A stretch of DNA of 64,000 bases from Ancistrus triradiatus (GCA_025084515.1 JAJAGP010000241.1:21232-85231); one strand, 5' to 3'; counted from the first letter of the stretch, positions 1 to 11,980 are shown. The notes: generated from the letters alone by a model not told the origin. Numbers and translations are program-made.

Positions 1-165
1 ACAGGCACAGGCACTTAAACTCTAATTAAACCACTGATAATTAGCTGATCAGCTGAATCAGGTATAATAAGAAAAACCACACTGGAGTGCTGGAGGCCAG
101 TAACAAACTATTTTCACATACAATACTTGCACAGACTAGCCAGGTATTTGGAAACAGTTACTTAC

Positions 166-264
166 CCTTTCGATGCTGTGCTGCAAACGAAGTTTCATGC
201 GCACGACCTCTTGCTGTTTAAACATCTCCTTTAATGGCTCAGGCAGTGAGGGTGGTGGAGTTAT
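166..264 (-). CDS. ankrd12: ankrd12 coding exon 9 (33 codons, C-terminal region)
   Basis: Acceptor TACCAG precedes base 264 and donor GTAAG follows base 166, so the exon starts and ends in phase 0. It encodes residues about 1812-1844, beginning ITPPPSLPEPLKEMF and ending RLQHSIER. This is the conserved ANKRD12/11 C-terminal stretch that follows the IPQAPQYYDEYVTFNG region. The remaining C-terminal exons lie beyond the left edge. The exon was too short to appear as an open frame of its own and was found by splice signals plus similarity. Confidence 0.93.
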
Positions 265-760
265 CTGGTAAACAGTAACATTAAATACTTTATTCTGACA
301 CTAACACAAAACTGTGACATGTGCAAACGTTTGTGTCTCTTTCCAGATCCACTAGTGTTCAACTCTAGTCCCTATACTCCCTTACATGCTTTTAAACCTT
401 TTCGGCAGGGAATACGGAGTTCTAGCACTGTCACTATTCAATGTTCTGCTCTTTAGGGTTGTCTTTTGTACTGCCTGTTACGTTATCCTCATTCATCAAT
501 TCCTGAGGTTCAGTTGCAACTGAAATACCATGTGTTTATATCTTTCTGAACAAGCTTGCTCATTGTACAGTACTATGACATACTAGCATTTCTTTCTTTC
601 ATTTCTTTCTGGTCCTCTTTCTCAAAACTACAGTGACAAATATACTTGTGGTTTCTATCTATGTTAGTTATCGACGCAATATGGGATAAATAGCACCTGC
701 GAGAAAGTGCCGTTTGTGTACCACATCATTATTTAACCCATGTGATGGATGTGAACTCAC
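265..760 (-). other. ankrd12 intron, no repeat recognised
   Basis: A 496-base AT-rich intron between the two C-terminal exons, with a GTGAGT donor and a TACCAG acceptor on the minus strand. I recognise no mobile element or RNA gene in it. Confidence 0.8.
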
Positions 761-3700
761 CATTGGAATACAGAGCTTGCTCAGGGGGTTCCCATCGATT
801 AAGTAGGATCCGTTGAATGTAACGTACTCATCGTAGTACTGTGGCGCTTGAGGAATAACGCTACACAGTACCTTCCTCTTCTCTTCAATCTTCTTGCGGA
901 TGTGCAGAAACTCGTAGTAAGGATTAGCCCGCTCTGTCTGGTAGGGTTCGATTTCCTCAAGCTTTAGGGAGTCCACAATTGCTGCCAAAGATTGCTGGGT
1001 CTTCTCCTTTATCTGTTGGGCTGAAAGGTTGGCTTGGGTGGTAGGAGAAACCTTGGGCATCTTCCGCTTCCTTGGATGCGTCACTTGGACATCAACCTCG
1101 TCCTCCAGAAGTTTCACTTTACTCCTAGCACCAGACTGATCACTGTCTCTGTCCACTACGGACAAGGGCGACGAGCTTTCAGAGGTCGTGCCGCTGGCTA
1201 GTTCCGTCTGAGAATCCAGCTGAACAGCAGTGCCACTCGTGCTCTGATCTTCATCTGATGGAGCCTCTGGTTTGGCAGGTTGCTCTTCAACAGCAGGCAG
1301 CTCTGGCATCTCCACGTCTACGTCTGCCTTGGAATCTGTCGAAGGCTCGCTCTGAGCCACATCTTCAGTAGTCATCGCTGTCTCTGCTTTTGCATCCGTG
1401 AGTAACTGTCTACTGTCTGTACCCTCCTGAGATACTTCCATGGGCTCCTCGGATGTCGGTTCAAGACACGCAGAGCAAGAGATATTATTTGTTTCTAGCT
1501 GTGCATCACCAGCGATGGATTTCTCATCAGAAAGCTTTGGCTTACACTCTGCTTGAGGACTCAAATCACCCCTTTCAATGACCTGTTGAGAATCTTGAGC
1601 TGTATTAGATGAACACAGAAGTGGTTTAGCAGAGTCCTCCGAACTGATTCCAGACAAGCTAATGGATGGTCCGGAGGTACTCGTCCAATCCATTTTGCTC
1701 TCTCCAGAAACGCTCTCCCCAATTCTGTCTTCCGATTTGCTTTCAGAACCCACTGATGGGCTTGGTTGTCTTTGCTCCATGTCTGTGCTTGATGAGTGGT
1801 CATTATTGGGCTCTGTACTGGAATCGGATAGGCTACTGCTATGCTGTAGCTGCGAGGATGACGACGCGACTTGAGGAACAGGTGCCTGCAAGGAATCGTT
1901 CTTTAACCCTTCCGTCATTTCCGGGTCAAAGTGCTCACGCTGACTCTGTCCACTGGGCTCTGGCAGAGTATCGGTGCTGAGCTTGTTGACCTCCTCTGAA
2001 GTAGGCAATAAACTGCTGGGAAGGTCCTTCATGTAAGGATCTTGAGTCTGGCTGGCTGTAGTGCTGTTTTCATCCTCGATACTGGCAGCATGGTCGGCTT
2101 CGTGTACCGAACTGGCAACAGACGACGAAAATGAGTTCGGACTACTATTACTATCCTGTTTAGCCGCCGAACCGGCCTCGATGGGGGCGATTTTACCAGG
2201 CTCGTCATTCGAGTGGGGCACGTCACCAGTATTTTCCGGTCCCTCAACCAGTCTGTCTGGTTCACATGGAGCAGCTTTAGCATCTTCATCCAAAATAGCT
2301 CTCAAATAAGGTGATGGATGTCTGCTCGGCAACGGCGTTCGAGCTATCTCAGGAAGACTGCTGGTATCTTTGTCATAGACACCTGGCGATCTGGAGGACT
2401 GATGCACAAGGGAAGACTGCAGGAAAGGAGGCTGCGAATCAGATGCTTCTAGATTTAGGTCCGAGTCGTACTCACTGGGCCGGGGCGTTAGCGTGGCCGC
2501 TTGGCAAGAATCTTCCGAGCTGGCTACTGAGATCAAGGACACCGATCTTGACATGATACCACATCTTTCACCGTCTGGTCTCGGACTCCTACTGAGGCTG
2601 TTTTCTAATACTGGACCAGGCTTCCCAACACATAAAAGACTCTTAGCATCTAGAGAAAGAGTTCTTCCACTGGTCACATCCTTTAGGCTCTTCTCACGGC
2701 TGCAGCCCTCCGGCATGTCTGTGCTCTTGGAGCGCAAGAGTTCCTTGGCGGCACACGACTCGCTGGGAGTTTTGGTTTTATCTTTATTTTTGAGCTTCCC
2801 AGAGTCAGACACCGGTCTCTGTTTCAGTCTCTCCCTCTCTTTTTGCTTGATCTTTTCCAAGTGTTTCTTGTGCCACTGCTCAATCTCCTGGTCCTTGAGG
2901 CTAAGCATGCGTTCAAAGCTGGTCTGCATGAGGTCATCATTAACCAAGCGTTTCTCTTTGGAACGGATGTCCTTTTGTGCAGGCGACGCTTTGGATTTGG
3001 ACCTATCAGAGTCCACCTCGATAGGCCGTGCTTTTGTGAGCTTTCCATCCCTGTTCAGCTGTGACCTCTCTTTATCCTTGTCCTTTTCCTTATGCCGGTC
3101 ACGCTCTCTGTCCCGATGCCTGTCCGAGTCTCGATCCCGGTCCCGTCTGTCTCGATCTTTTTCAGGAGTTCTCGTTACTTCATCTTTTAATTTTGTGGTT
3201 ACAGTTTTATTGCTCTCAGATGGATACACCCTTTTTTCTTCCAAAAGGAATTTGCTATTCGAACTGGAGGGAGTGGATTCCTTAGATTTTTCTTTTTTCC
3301 TCTTGTCAGAATCTTTGTCTTTAATTCGATCAATTTTGCTATGATCACTTATTTTCTCAGGAGCCTTCCCCTTCTTTTCGGACATTGCCTTATCTTTATC
3401 TCTGTACTCACCCGAGGAGTGATCTTTCTCTGGTCGATCTTTCTCGCTTTTTCTTTCCAGCTTGTCCTTGCTCTTCTTGTTCTCCTCATGCTTTTTTGTA
3501 AAGGGCCCAGCCTTAAGTTTTTCGCTTTCCTTGTGGCTCTTCTCAGATACGTGAGAAGTGCTCGTTAATCTGTCCCTTTCTTTCCATCTGTCTGTGGAGT
3601 TATGAAGATCAGATTTATCTGATAAATGTTCTAATTTGATTTTCTTTTCTTTGTCTGCCTGTTTCTTCTCACATTTCTCAGATTCTTTATCCTTCATGGG

Positions 3701-5268
3701 CAGCCGTTTATCATTCTTTTCTCGAGTGCTCTTCTCTGTGATCTCAATCTGATTTTGATCAAAGTTTCCCGCAACTGGCTTTTCTTCTGGCTCGTCTTTA
3801 ACACTATGATTAGGAAGCAGCTCCTCTGGCTTTTGTAAGACAAGACCTTCTGTCCGGTCCTCATTTTCAGCCCCTTTCCCATCCTTCCCTCTTTCTTCTT
3901 TGTAGAGCGTCTCTCTCCTCTCTTTCTTGACGAACTTCTCTTTCTCACGTTCATCCTTTAGCTTTCTCTCCTTACTGCTGTTGCTGCTTGAATGCTTGTC
4001 TTTTAATGTGCTCTTTTCTTCTTTAACTGGTGACGAGTCCAGAGACTTCTGAGGAGAACAGCTGCCTGGCGTCTCACATTTCCCTCCGAGTTCCTCGTTC
4101 TCATCGCTTTTGAAGAAGTTTTCCTTCCAAAATTCCCGATCGAACTCCATGTTCCTATGTCCATCCTTCCGGAATTCTTTCGGCCGGTGCCGATTCCTCT
4201 CAGACTCGTACTCTTTGCGGTACTTGTCCTTCTCCTTGTGTTTCAGTTTATGTTTTTTCACAACCTTGCCGTCTTTATCTGCCTTCCTGAAGGCGCCATC
4301 AGAGCCATCCAGACTGTTGCTAAGGCTGGTATCTTTAAAGGGACTGGAGCTTCCATCGTCTGCATCTAAGCAATGTTCCTTATAGTGATGTTTGCTCTTG
4401 TCCTTGTGCTTACAGCCCTTACTGCTGGAACCTTCCGTGTAGTCCGAGTCCGTGTAGTGGTTGTACTTGACGCCATCTATTGGACATGACCCATCTCCAA
4501 TGGAGACAAAGGTCTTAGTATTTTCCTGTTTCAAAGGCGTCGTCTGCTTGTCAGTCTGGCTGTAGTTCAGCTTCGGAGATTTCACAGCCGATAAGTGAAA
4601 GAGGTGCACCGACGATTCATCCTTCGGACTGAAGGACATTTTGAAAGAATCTTCCTCTCGAATACTTTTATCAGAGTTGTCGGAAACTGTTACTGCGGAA
4701 AAGAGAAGCGATTTGCTGTTCTCCTTTCCATCCTCCCGAACCTCCTGATTTTCCTTATTTTTGCTTTGGCTCTTGTTCTTCTTCTTATTCGCCTTGCCTT
4801 TTTCCACTGGTGTGAGGTTCAAGGTTTCTCTCTTCGTCCTGCTCTCCGATTTGTGCGAGTCATTGCACACCGGCCTAGTTGGTGAACACTTTCGCTCTGA
4901 CGCCGTCTCCGTTTCATCTCCTGAACTGTCTGAACTGCAGTAGAGGACCCGAGACGCTTTTGACTTTTTCAGCTTGCACGATGACACCGTCTGGTCGCTC
5001 TTGCTGGGCTGCTTGGGGGTGTGATGGTTTAGCTCCTTCTCCTCTTTTTCTTTCTGCCGCATCTCTCGCCTCAGGATGTGCCTGTCGTTCAGCGCTTTGC
5101 TCAGGTCTTCCTCTTCTTCCTCGTCCTTGAACTCATACTCATCCATGCCTGATGCTGAAGAGGCAGCTTTCGCTGTGCTTGATTTGCCATCCGAATCCTT
5201 CTCAGCATCAGAGTCCTCCATATTCTCATCTACGCTGGAAGGGTTCACTGATGGAGGGTCATCAGAAT
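761..5268 (-). CDS. ankrd12: ankrd12 giant coding exon (4508 bp)
   Basis: One 4.5-kb exon supplies about 80% of the protein (residues about 309-1811). It opens after a TTTCAG acceptor with DSDDPPSVNPSSVDEN and ends at a GTGAGT donor after PLSKLCIPM. In order it holds an acidic DEYEFKDEEEEE patch, DRHILRRE, SRVLYCSSDSSGDE, the conserved EFDREFWKENFFKSDE block, and a long Lys/Glu/Arg-rich segment with an alternating RD/RE run. Then come RLVNDDLMQTSFERMLSLKD, a Ser-rich block with SRSVSLISVASSEDSC, and the conserved C-terminal KEKTQQSLAAIVDSLKL and ERANPYYEFLHIRKKIEEK. Most is predicted to be disordered. The frame is intact, with no frameshift. The matching giant exon is a hallmark of vertebrate ANKRD11 and ANKRD12. 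Long frames on the plus strand here are antisense shadows. Confidence 0.97.
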
Positions 5269-5435
5269 CTGAAACACACCAATTTACATTAAGCAAAGTA
5301 TAATTGGGTCTATACAATAATGGATACATCAGAAAAGGTTCTGTGAGTGAAATGACGCTATAACACAGCAAACAAACAGTAAACAGTTTAAACAGAAAAG
5401 AATGAACAGAAGTCTGTTATGGGACCTCCACAAAC
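5269..5435 (-). other. short ankrd12 intron (167 bp)
   Basis: A compact intron between coding exons 7 and 8 with donor GTTTGT (weaker than its neighbours) and acceptor TTTCAG. Nothing else is recognised in it. Confidence 0.85.
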
Positions 5436-5583
5436 CTGAAGAGCTGTCCTCTGGGTCAGACAATGGGATCTCCCCTTTCAGTAGCTGTTCTACCTCCTGA
5501 GAATCCGCAACATCCACGGGCCGCTCACCTCGTTTATTAGCTTGAAAGGCATTCCCTCCATGCCGCAACAGTAGCTTCACAAT
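5436..5583 (-). CDS. ankrd12: ankrd12 coding exon 7 (end of ankyrin domain)
   Basis: Acceptor TTGCAG and donor GTTTG bound a 148-base exon, phase 0 to 1. It encodes IVKLLLRHGGNAFQANKRG, then ERPVDVADSQEVEQLLKG and a short acidic tail. This completes ankyrin repeat 3 begun in the previous exon and includes the degenerate capping repeat with the family-typical RPVDVA motif. Residues are about 260-308. Confidence 0.96.
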
Positions 5584-5690
5584 CTGCAAAAATGAGATGA
5601 AGTGCATTGTGGAAACATCATGATATCCATCATGGAGACACTGTGTGTTCTCTTTGTGCACTAGAGAACTAGGACTAGAGAACTAGGGCA

Positions 5691-5878
5691 GTGGTAGCCT
5701 AGTGGTTAAGACACTTGACTATGGACCAGAAGCTCCAGGGTTCAAATCCCACCTCTGCCAAGCTTCCACTGCAGGCTCCTTGAGCAAGACCCTTAACCCA
5801 CAATTGCTTGAGTTGTAAGATTGTACCAGTTGTAAGTCGCTTTGGATAAGGGTGTCTGCTAAATTCTGTAAATGTAAA
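5691..5878 (+). repeat. tRNA-derived SINE, copy 1
   Basis: The head has pol III promoter elements of a tRNA type: an A-box-like TAGCCTAGTGG and an exact B box GGTTCAAATCC. A unique body follows, then the fish 3' core (GTCGCTTTGGATAAGGGTGT) and a TGTAAATG tail. The core resembles the V-SINE/HE1/Mermaid type of fish SINEs; the family name is from memory. It lies in an ankrd12 intron, antisense to the gene. Confidence 0.85.
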
Positions 5879-5891
5879 CCAGTTTTGGACT

Positions 5892-6077
5892 GTGGTAGCC
5901 TAGTGGATAAGGTAATGGACTATGGGCCAGAAGGTCCAGGGTTCAAATCCCACCTCTGCCAAGGTTCCACTGTTGGGTCCTTGAGCAAGACCCTTAACCC
6001 ACAATTGCTTGGATTGTAAGACTGTATAACTTGTAAGTTGCTCTGGATAAGAGCATCTGCTAAATGCTGTAAATGCA
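5892..6077 (+). repeat. tRNA-derived SINE, copy 2 (tandem)
   Basis: A second, separately diverged copy of the same SINE starts 13 bases after the first and has the same orientation. The B box GGTTCAAATCC is intact, and it ends with the GCTCTGGATAAGAGCATC-type core. Confidence 0.85.
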
Positions 6078-6099
6078 ATTGCATTTTTTGAACACCAGA

Positions 6100-6350
6100 G
6101 GGAGCAATCATACGTCTTGAGGAGCTTTCGCCTCAAACAAATTTGGGGAATAATTTGGGAGGGATTACCCCTCATGGAGCTCCTTGGAGAAATAAATTCG
6201 TTCGCACTGCCAGTAGGAATGCGGTGTGGCACTAAAGTGACGTAAGGCACGACTATCGCTTAGACAGAATTCTTCCGTCTCATATAGGCTCAGTAAAGCC
6301 TGGACTTCACTGTCAGTCCATCTTTTTTTTTTTTTTTTTTCATACTGGTG
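6100..6350 (-). pseudogene. Possible Myb/SANT-like domain remnant
   Basis: Beside a poly(T) run at 6322-6340, the minus strand reads KRWTDSEVQALLSLYETEEF. This resembles the start of Myb/SANT-like DNA-binding domains found in Harbinger-type transposon accessory proteins and MSANTD genes. The downstream frame is broken and not clearly related. It could be a decayed transposon gene or a retrocopy; the call is weak. Confidence 0.35.
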
Positions 6351-6360
6351 CACAAGTATG

Positions 6361-7077
6361 CAGTGGAATCTCGGAATACGAACACTCCTTTATTCAACGA
6401 ATTTAGACACTGAACTATTTGAAATTTTTTCGCCCCCAAATTCGAACATAAATTCCCTGACTTTGAACACCGGTAAAACCGGTCCCAGCCTCAGGGTGTG
6501 TCTACTCATTCACTGATCACTGCATGGACTGTTCTGTGTAGAACACTTTCATTCACTCCGCTGTCACTTGATTTCAGGCAAATCCTCAGTCCCGTTGCTG
6601 CAGTCCCAGTGATAAAAGGTGCAGAAAATGCAGTTTTCAAATTCTACTTTGTTTGTGGTTAGCATACGTTGCCCTAAATTACTCATGGCGTCTAAGAAAG
6701 GTAGACGGTCAGATCCCTTCAGTCCTTTTGGAAGAGGACTTCCAAGCACTAACCCTCTCCATCCATTCTCCTCTCCTGCCAGTTCCAGTATCCCATCAGC
6801 TCACCTTGTGACAGTTAAGGAGCTGTTGATTTTAATTTCTGAATTTGTTTTGGGTCCATTTCATGTGTGCTGATTTGAATGTTTTTTTGCAGCCGGTACA
6901 GTAGTTAGCATACGTAATTTGTAATTCTGAATATAGGTGTAAAAAACAATCATCTGGGGGTCAGGAACAGATTAATTCGATTTACTTCTTATAGGGAAAT
7001 TTGATTCGGACTTCAAACAAATCGAAGAATCAGAGTTAGAACGGCTTTCTGGAACCAATTAAGTTTGAGTTCCACTG
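6361..7077. mobile_element. MITE with CAGTGGAA...TTCCACTG ends
   Basis: The left end CAGTGGAATCTCGGAATACG and the right end TTTGAGTTCCACTG are imperfect inverted repeats, followed by TA on the right. Inside are degenerate 'frame of reference' sequences such as AATTCGAACATAAA common to this fish MITE class. About 717 bp; no intact transposase. TA flanking points to the Tc1/mariner superfamily. Confidence 0.7.
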
Positions 7078-7253
7078 TATTTAAAAATGGTAGTTCAGCT
7101 GCCTACACTTTCACTCTTCCAGTCTCTCACATACATGTACAAGTTAATAAGACATAGAAGCCCAAGTTCCATTGGTTTAGGATGGTTTTGTTTTTTCAAA
7201 AAAAAAGGTACACAAACACTGGAATTTCTAAACAGTACTGTAAGTAGACTTAC

Positions 7254-7396
7254 ATCTTTGTGACCACTGCTGGAGGCATCATGAAGAGGGGTATCATCGT
7301 CCAATCCCTGTGTGTTTACTTCTGCTCCTGCACCAATCAGAACCTTCGCTACATCATAGTAACCAAGGTTGCAGGCTTCATGTAGAGGAGTCCAAC
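7254..7396 (-). CDS. ankrd12: ankrd12 coding exon 6 (ankyrin repeats 2-3)
   Basis: A 143-base exon, phase 1 to 0, with acceptor GGAAG and donor GTAAGT. It encodes GWTPLHEACNLGYYDVAKVL, then IGAGAEVNTQGLDDDTPLHD and ASSSGHKD (residues about 212-259). It covers all of ankyrin repeat 2 and the first half of repeat 3, with two TPLH signatures. It is very close to the human sequence. Confidence 0.96.
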
Positions 7397-7551
7397 CTTC
7401 CAAGTACAGAATTTGTAGATGTTAGGCTTGGGCCAATAAAGAAATTTACAAAAACAAATGTCATCTAAATAATCACTGCATTAAACAATTTTATCATGAT
7501 CCAAATTCAGTAAGGAGGAACCACATATCTTTCCTGCTGGTTTATATACAT

Positions 7552-8272
7552 TAACCAATCGCTTTATTAGGTACACCACCTTGTTTCTACAATTATTGTC
7601 CATGTTACCAGTTCCAATTACCATATATATGCACTTTGTAGTTCTCTGGAGCACTCTGTTCTCTAATGGTCAGGACCCCACAGGACCAGCACAGATCAGA
7701 TACTATTTGGGTGGTGGATCATTCTCAGCCCTGCAGTGACACTGATGTGGTGGTGGTGCGTTTGTGTGTGTTTTTCTGGCATGAGTGGATCAGACACAGC
7801 AGTGCTGCTGGACTTTTTAAACACATCAGTGTCTCTGCCAGACTGAAAATAGTCCACTAACCAAAAATGTCCAGCCACCAGCATCCTGCAGGCAGCGTCC
7901 TGTGAGCACTGATGAAGGATTAGGGGATGACTAACACAAACTGTGCAAGAAAAGATGAGCTGCTGCCTCCGTCTTTATATCTACAAGGTGGAGGAATAAG
8001 ATAGTTGTGTCTGATAGAGTGCACAGTGGTTAAAAACTCCAGCAGCACTGCTGTGTCTGATCAGTGAGACTGTCAGTGAGACTGATCCACCACCCAAATA
8101 GTACCTGATCTGTGGTGGTCCTGACCATTAGAGAACAGAGTAAAGGGGACTAACAAAGTATGTAGAGAAACAGACAGACTACAGTCTGTAATTGTAGAAC
8201 TACAAAGCACTTCTACACAATAAGTAAAACTGATAAAATGGACAAGGAGTGTAGAAACAAGAAGGCGTGATC
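7552..8272. mobile_element. Long-palindrome (foldback) DNA element, copy 1
   Basis: Begins CGCTTTATTAGGTACACC. Left-arm segments reappear inverted in the right arm: TGTTTCTACAATTATTGTCC against GGACAAGGAGTGTAGAAACA, TTCTCTAATGGTCAGGACC against GGTCCTGACCATTAGAGAA, and CACAGCAGTGCTGCTGGA against TCCAGCAGCACTGCTGTG. A non-palindromic centre lies at about 7860-8020. It is non-autonomous, with no transposase. A shorter relative is at 57398-57840. Confidence 0.75.
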
Positions 8273-9757
8273 TGTGAGTGTTAAACCCATGTTTCTAACA
8301 CGTCACACAATTATTTTAATGATGATAGTATTGTCAGTTCATCGTATTTTAATAATATTATAACAACAGTAACTGTTGTGTTCCTTCATCTTAGCAGCTG
8401 AGATCATCATTGACATTGTTGCAAGTTTTGAAGACATCCTCTACATGTATTTATTCATCTATAACATGGCAAACAAGCTGAACTATGCAAAGAGAAACAT
8501 GAGTCCACAGTTATGCTAAGAAATATTAAAAGAACCTTATTTCTGTCCTCACCACCTCAAACTGTTCCATATCAGAAGCTCTAGCACCAGTAAAATAAAT
8601 CATCACGATTTCTCATCTACAAAGTTACTCCATGTCGTTTCTCGTACTCGTGAATTTGCATCTGATGGAAAAGGTCTTTGGCTCTGACTCACACCAGCCA
8701 AGAATGTTCATGAAGCTAATAAAAGTTTGATTCTTACTACTATTTCCTGTTTCAATATGATGAGGAACTTGCATAAGCCGCTGCACCACTTTGTATCACC
8801 AAACACAAACACACTGCTTGTTGCTCTGGGTATAAACCAACACGTCCTTCTTGTAGAAACTAGCATGTAGGTGACACTGTGGAACAAGTGGTTAGTGCTG
8901 CCACCTCACAGCTCCAGAGATCCCCAACCCCAGACACCATGTGTGTGGTCAGCTGGTTTCTCTAAATTTACCCAGTGTGCGTTTGAGGAGTACAGCTATA
9001 AACGTGTTTGTTAATATAAACGTTTAATATGGCATTAAATAACTTAATAACATAAGAGATTCGCTGGACTAAAGGTGGCAAATGACTCTATTCTTATGGA
9101 AAAAATGAATGCAACACTGAGCTACCAAGAGGAACAGACGCAATCCTTCAGGGTGTGGAAAAATCAGCATCAGGACTTTACAAATACCAATAAAGCTACT
9201 GTAGTAAAACAATGAAACTATAGGTAGCAACTATAGCACTTACTTACAGCACTTTAATTTGGGTCTGTTCAACTGATACATTTTTGTACCAGTAAAAAGG
9301 TATTGTACTCCAATAATATTTGCTTTATATTAATCATACAATAAATTGAAAAGGATTTGGGGAGGGAGACTGTAAACACACATCTAAACACTACCAAGCT
9401 GGACCAAATGGTAAAAGTATAGCTACCAACTTGTGCCCAGAACCTGTAGAAAGTTCTTCAGGACTGTTGAAAAAGCATTTCAGGTACTACCTTCTGGATA
9501 TTTGTCTAAAGAATGCCAAGAGTTTGCAATGCTATCATTACAGCAAAAGGAGGCCATTTTGCTATGTAGAGTTTAACATTTAAGATCATCTTCATGAGAA
9601 GCTGAAGACTGCTCTTGTTATAACGGCAGTCTTTTTTTAAAACAGTACGGCGAACAAAATGGCTAAAACAAACAAACAAAAAATTAAACGTAGGCGTGTT
9701 CAAACTTTTGACCATTACTGTATATCACAGCATTTTTCCAATGTTTTTGCATGTGTT
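8273..9757. other. Intronic stretch, mostly unrecognised
   Basis: Within the 7397-11283 ankrd12 intron. A partial SINE-like piece (GTGGTTAGTGCTGCCACCTC, then CACAGCTCCAGAGA) lies at about 8885-9000. The rest is AT-rich with no recognised gene or repeat. Confidence 0.5.
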
Positions 9758-10964
9758 GTCACACTTAAGTGTTTCAGAAAATAAAACCAATTTAAATATT
9801 AGTCAAAGACAACACAAGTAAACACAAAATGCAGTTTTTAAATGAAGTTGTTTATTATTAAGGGAGAAAAAAATCCAAACCTACACGGCCCTGTGTGAAA
9901 AAGTGATTGCCCCACCCCTTGTTAAAACATAACTATGGTTTATCACTGTCTCTAGCCACACCCAGGCCTGAATATTGTCACACCTGTTCTCAATCAGTTA
10001 AATAGGACCTGCCTGATAAGGTGAAGTACACCAAAAGATCACTAAAACCTACACATCATGCCAAGATCCAAAGAAATCCAGGAACAATTGAAAAAGAAAG
10101 TGATTGACATCTATCAGTCTGGAAAGGGTTATAAAGCCATTTCTAAAGCTTTAGGACTCCAGCAAACCACAGTGAGAGCCATTATCCACAAATGGGGAAG
10201 ACATGGAACAGTGGTGAACCTTCCCAGGAGTGGCCCGGCTGACCAAAATTACCCCAAGAGCACAGCGGCGATTCATCCGAGAAGTCACAAAAGACCCCAC
10301 AACAATATCCAAAGAACTGCAGGCCTCACTTGCCTCAGTTAAGGTCAGTGCTCATGCCTCCACCATAAGAAAAAAAGACTGGGCTAAAATGGCCTGCATG
10401 GCAGAGTTCCAAGACACAAAACCACTGCTGAGCAAAAAGAACATTATGTCTGGCCATCTGTTCGTGACCTCAAGTAGAAACAAACTTGGGTTCTGCAGCA
10501 GGACAATGATCCAAAACACACCAGCAAGTCCACCTCTGAATGGCTGAAGAAAAACAAAATGAAGACTTGAGTGGCCTAGTCAAAGTCCTGACCTGAATCC
10601 TATAGAGATGCTGTGGCATGACCTTAAAAAGGCCGTTCCTGCTCGAAAACCCTCCAATGTGGCTAAATTACAACAATTCTGCAAAGATGAGTGACCAGAA
10701 TTCCTCCACAACGCTGTAAAAGACTCATTGCAAGTTCTCACAAACGCTTGGTTGCAGTTGTTGCTGCTAAGGGTGGCCCAACCAGTTATTAGGTTTAGGG
10801 GGCAATCACTTTCACACAGGGCCATGTAGGTTTGGATTTTGTTCTCCCTTAATAATAAACACCTTCATTTAAAAACTGCATTTTGTGTTTACTTGTGTTA
10901 TCTTTGAAATCAGGAAATCTTTGAAATAGGAAATCAGGAAGGGGGCAAACACTTTTTCACACCA
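9758..10964 (+). mobile_element. Tc1-like transposon with IR/DR ends, degenerate
   Basis: Inverted ends of about 150 bp carry two direct-repeat motifs each: an outer CACACTTAAGTGTTT-type and an inner GTGTGAAAAAGTGATTGCC, mirrored on the right as GGCAATCACTTTCACAC and GCAAACACTTTTTCACACC. This is the IR/DR layout known from Sleeping Beauty-like Tc1 elements. It lies inside an ankrd12 intron, on the opposite strand. Confidence 0.85.
10058..10800 (+). pseudogene. Tc1 transposase, broken
   Basis: Starts MPRSKEIQEQLKKKVIDIYQ and continues through the paired HTH domain (GKGYKAISKALGLQQTTVR). A frameshift follows near 10235, then REVTKDPTTISKELQ. The central DDE part is largely deleted: the usual W-S-D-E-T block is absent. 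A later frame still reads QDNDPKHT-like and LNPIEMLWHDLKKAV-like sequence. It is non-functional. Confidence 0.85.
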
Positions 10965-11283
10965 CTAGTTAATTAGTAGATTTAATGGTCGTATAACGTA
11001 TAAATGAGTGCATTATTTCTATTAACTAAAACAATAAAACCATAACGTAATAATTTTGCGTACCGTAAAAACAAGTACAGCTAAATAAAGATGAAGTGCA
11101 AAAAAGACTAGCATATTAACAATCGTTTGAATAACATTTATGCTATTTAAGTTACTGCAATATTTGTTAACATCGATGATCGACCAAAGCCTAGTAGAAA
11201 TAATTTAAGATCAATCCTAAAACAGACCTTTATGTTAAATAATGCATTATCAGTATCTTTTACCATGCTAAAGACAGTGTTAC

Positions 11284-11487
11284 CTGCAAAATCTTTGACG
11301 TTTACATCCGCACCGAGTCCAATAAGCTCTTTGACCTGCTTGACATCCCCTCTGATGGCTGCCATGTGCAGTGGTGTTTCTCCTCGCTCATTCCTCTTGT
11401 TCACCTTGTCTTTCTGACGTGAGGTGGAGCTGTTGGGTGTCTTTTTCTGCACCGCTGGAGCTTGTGATGGGTGGCTTGGTGTGGTCT
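11284..11487 (-). CDS. ankrd12: ankrd12 coding exon 5 (ankyrin repeat 1)
   Basis: A 204-base exon, phase 1 to 1, acceptor CAACACAG and donor GTAACA. It encodes a Ser/Thr/Gln linker with KKTPNSSTSRQKDKVNKRNE, then ankyrin repeat 1 (RGETPLHMAAIRGDVKQVKE, LIGLGADVNVKDFAG; residues about 178-212). Nearly identical to the mammalian protein. Confidence 0.96.
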
Positions 11488-11980
11488 CTGTGTTGAAAAG
11501 TAAAGAAATACCACTTTAATTCACCAAGTACAAGGAATATGAATGAATGAATGAATGAATTTATCTTGGTGTAGGTGTCAACACAGAAGTAAATCCAATA
11601 AAATGAATATAGAAACATAAAATGGACAGAACAGATACAGGAAAGTACTGGAGTAATGAGGTAAACAGCGAAGAGAAGTGAGGATCCAACAGAAATATAC
11701 AGGTATGCACTGTTTAACCACTGCATTATGATTTGTGGAAAAAAAACACTGACCGGACATCATAGCCACATAGTCTTTTTATGATACTCAAATGTAAATC
11801 TGAAGGTTATTTTCACAAGAATACTGGGTGTCATCAGAGATACCGCTGACAGTACTAGTGGAAGCCTGAACTGTTATACAAATTCTAAGCTTTGTTTAAT
11901 AAATGGAAATTCACAATAATTATAAAAAAATACACTAATGTACTGCTACGATCTTGTCTAGGGAAAGCCTCAACACTTAA

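Noticed and set aside
2493..3344. 283-codon plus-strand open frame rich in Leu, Ser and Arg
   Set aside because: It lies antisense to the Lys/Glu/Arg-rich part of the giant ankrd12 exon. The composition is exactly what the reverse complement of such codons yields, and other plus-strand frames in 1662-5303 have the same origin.
5691..5765. Possible tRNA gene
   Set aside because: A and B boxes are present, but there is no cloverleaf with an anticodon arm, and the unit continues into a SINE body and tail found at several other sites.
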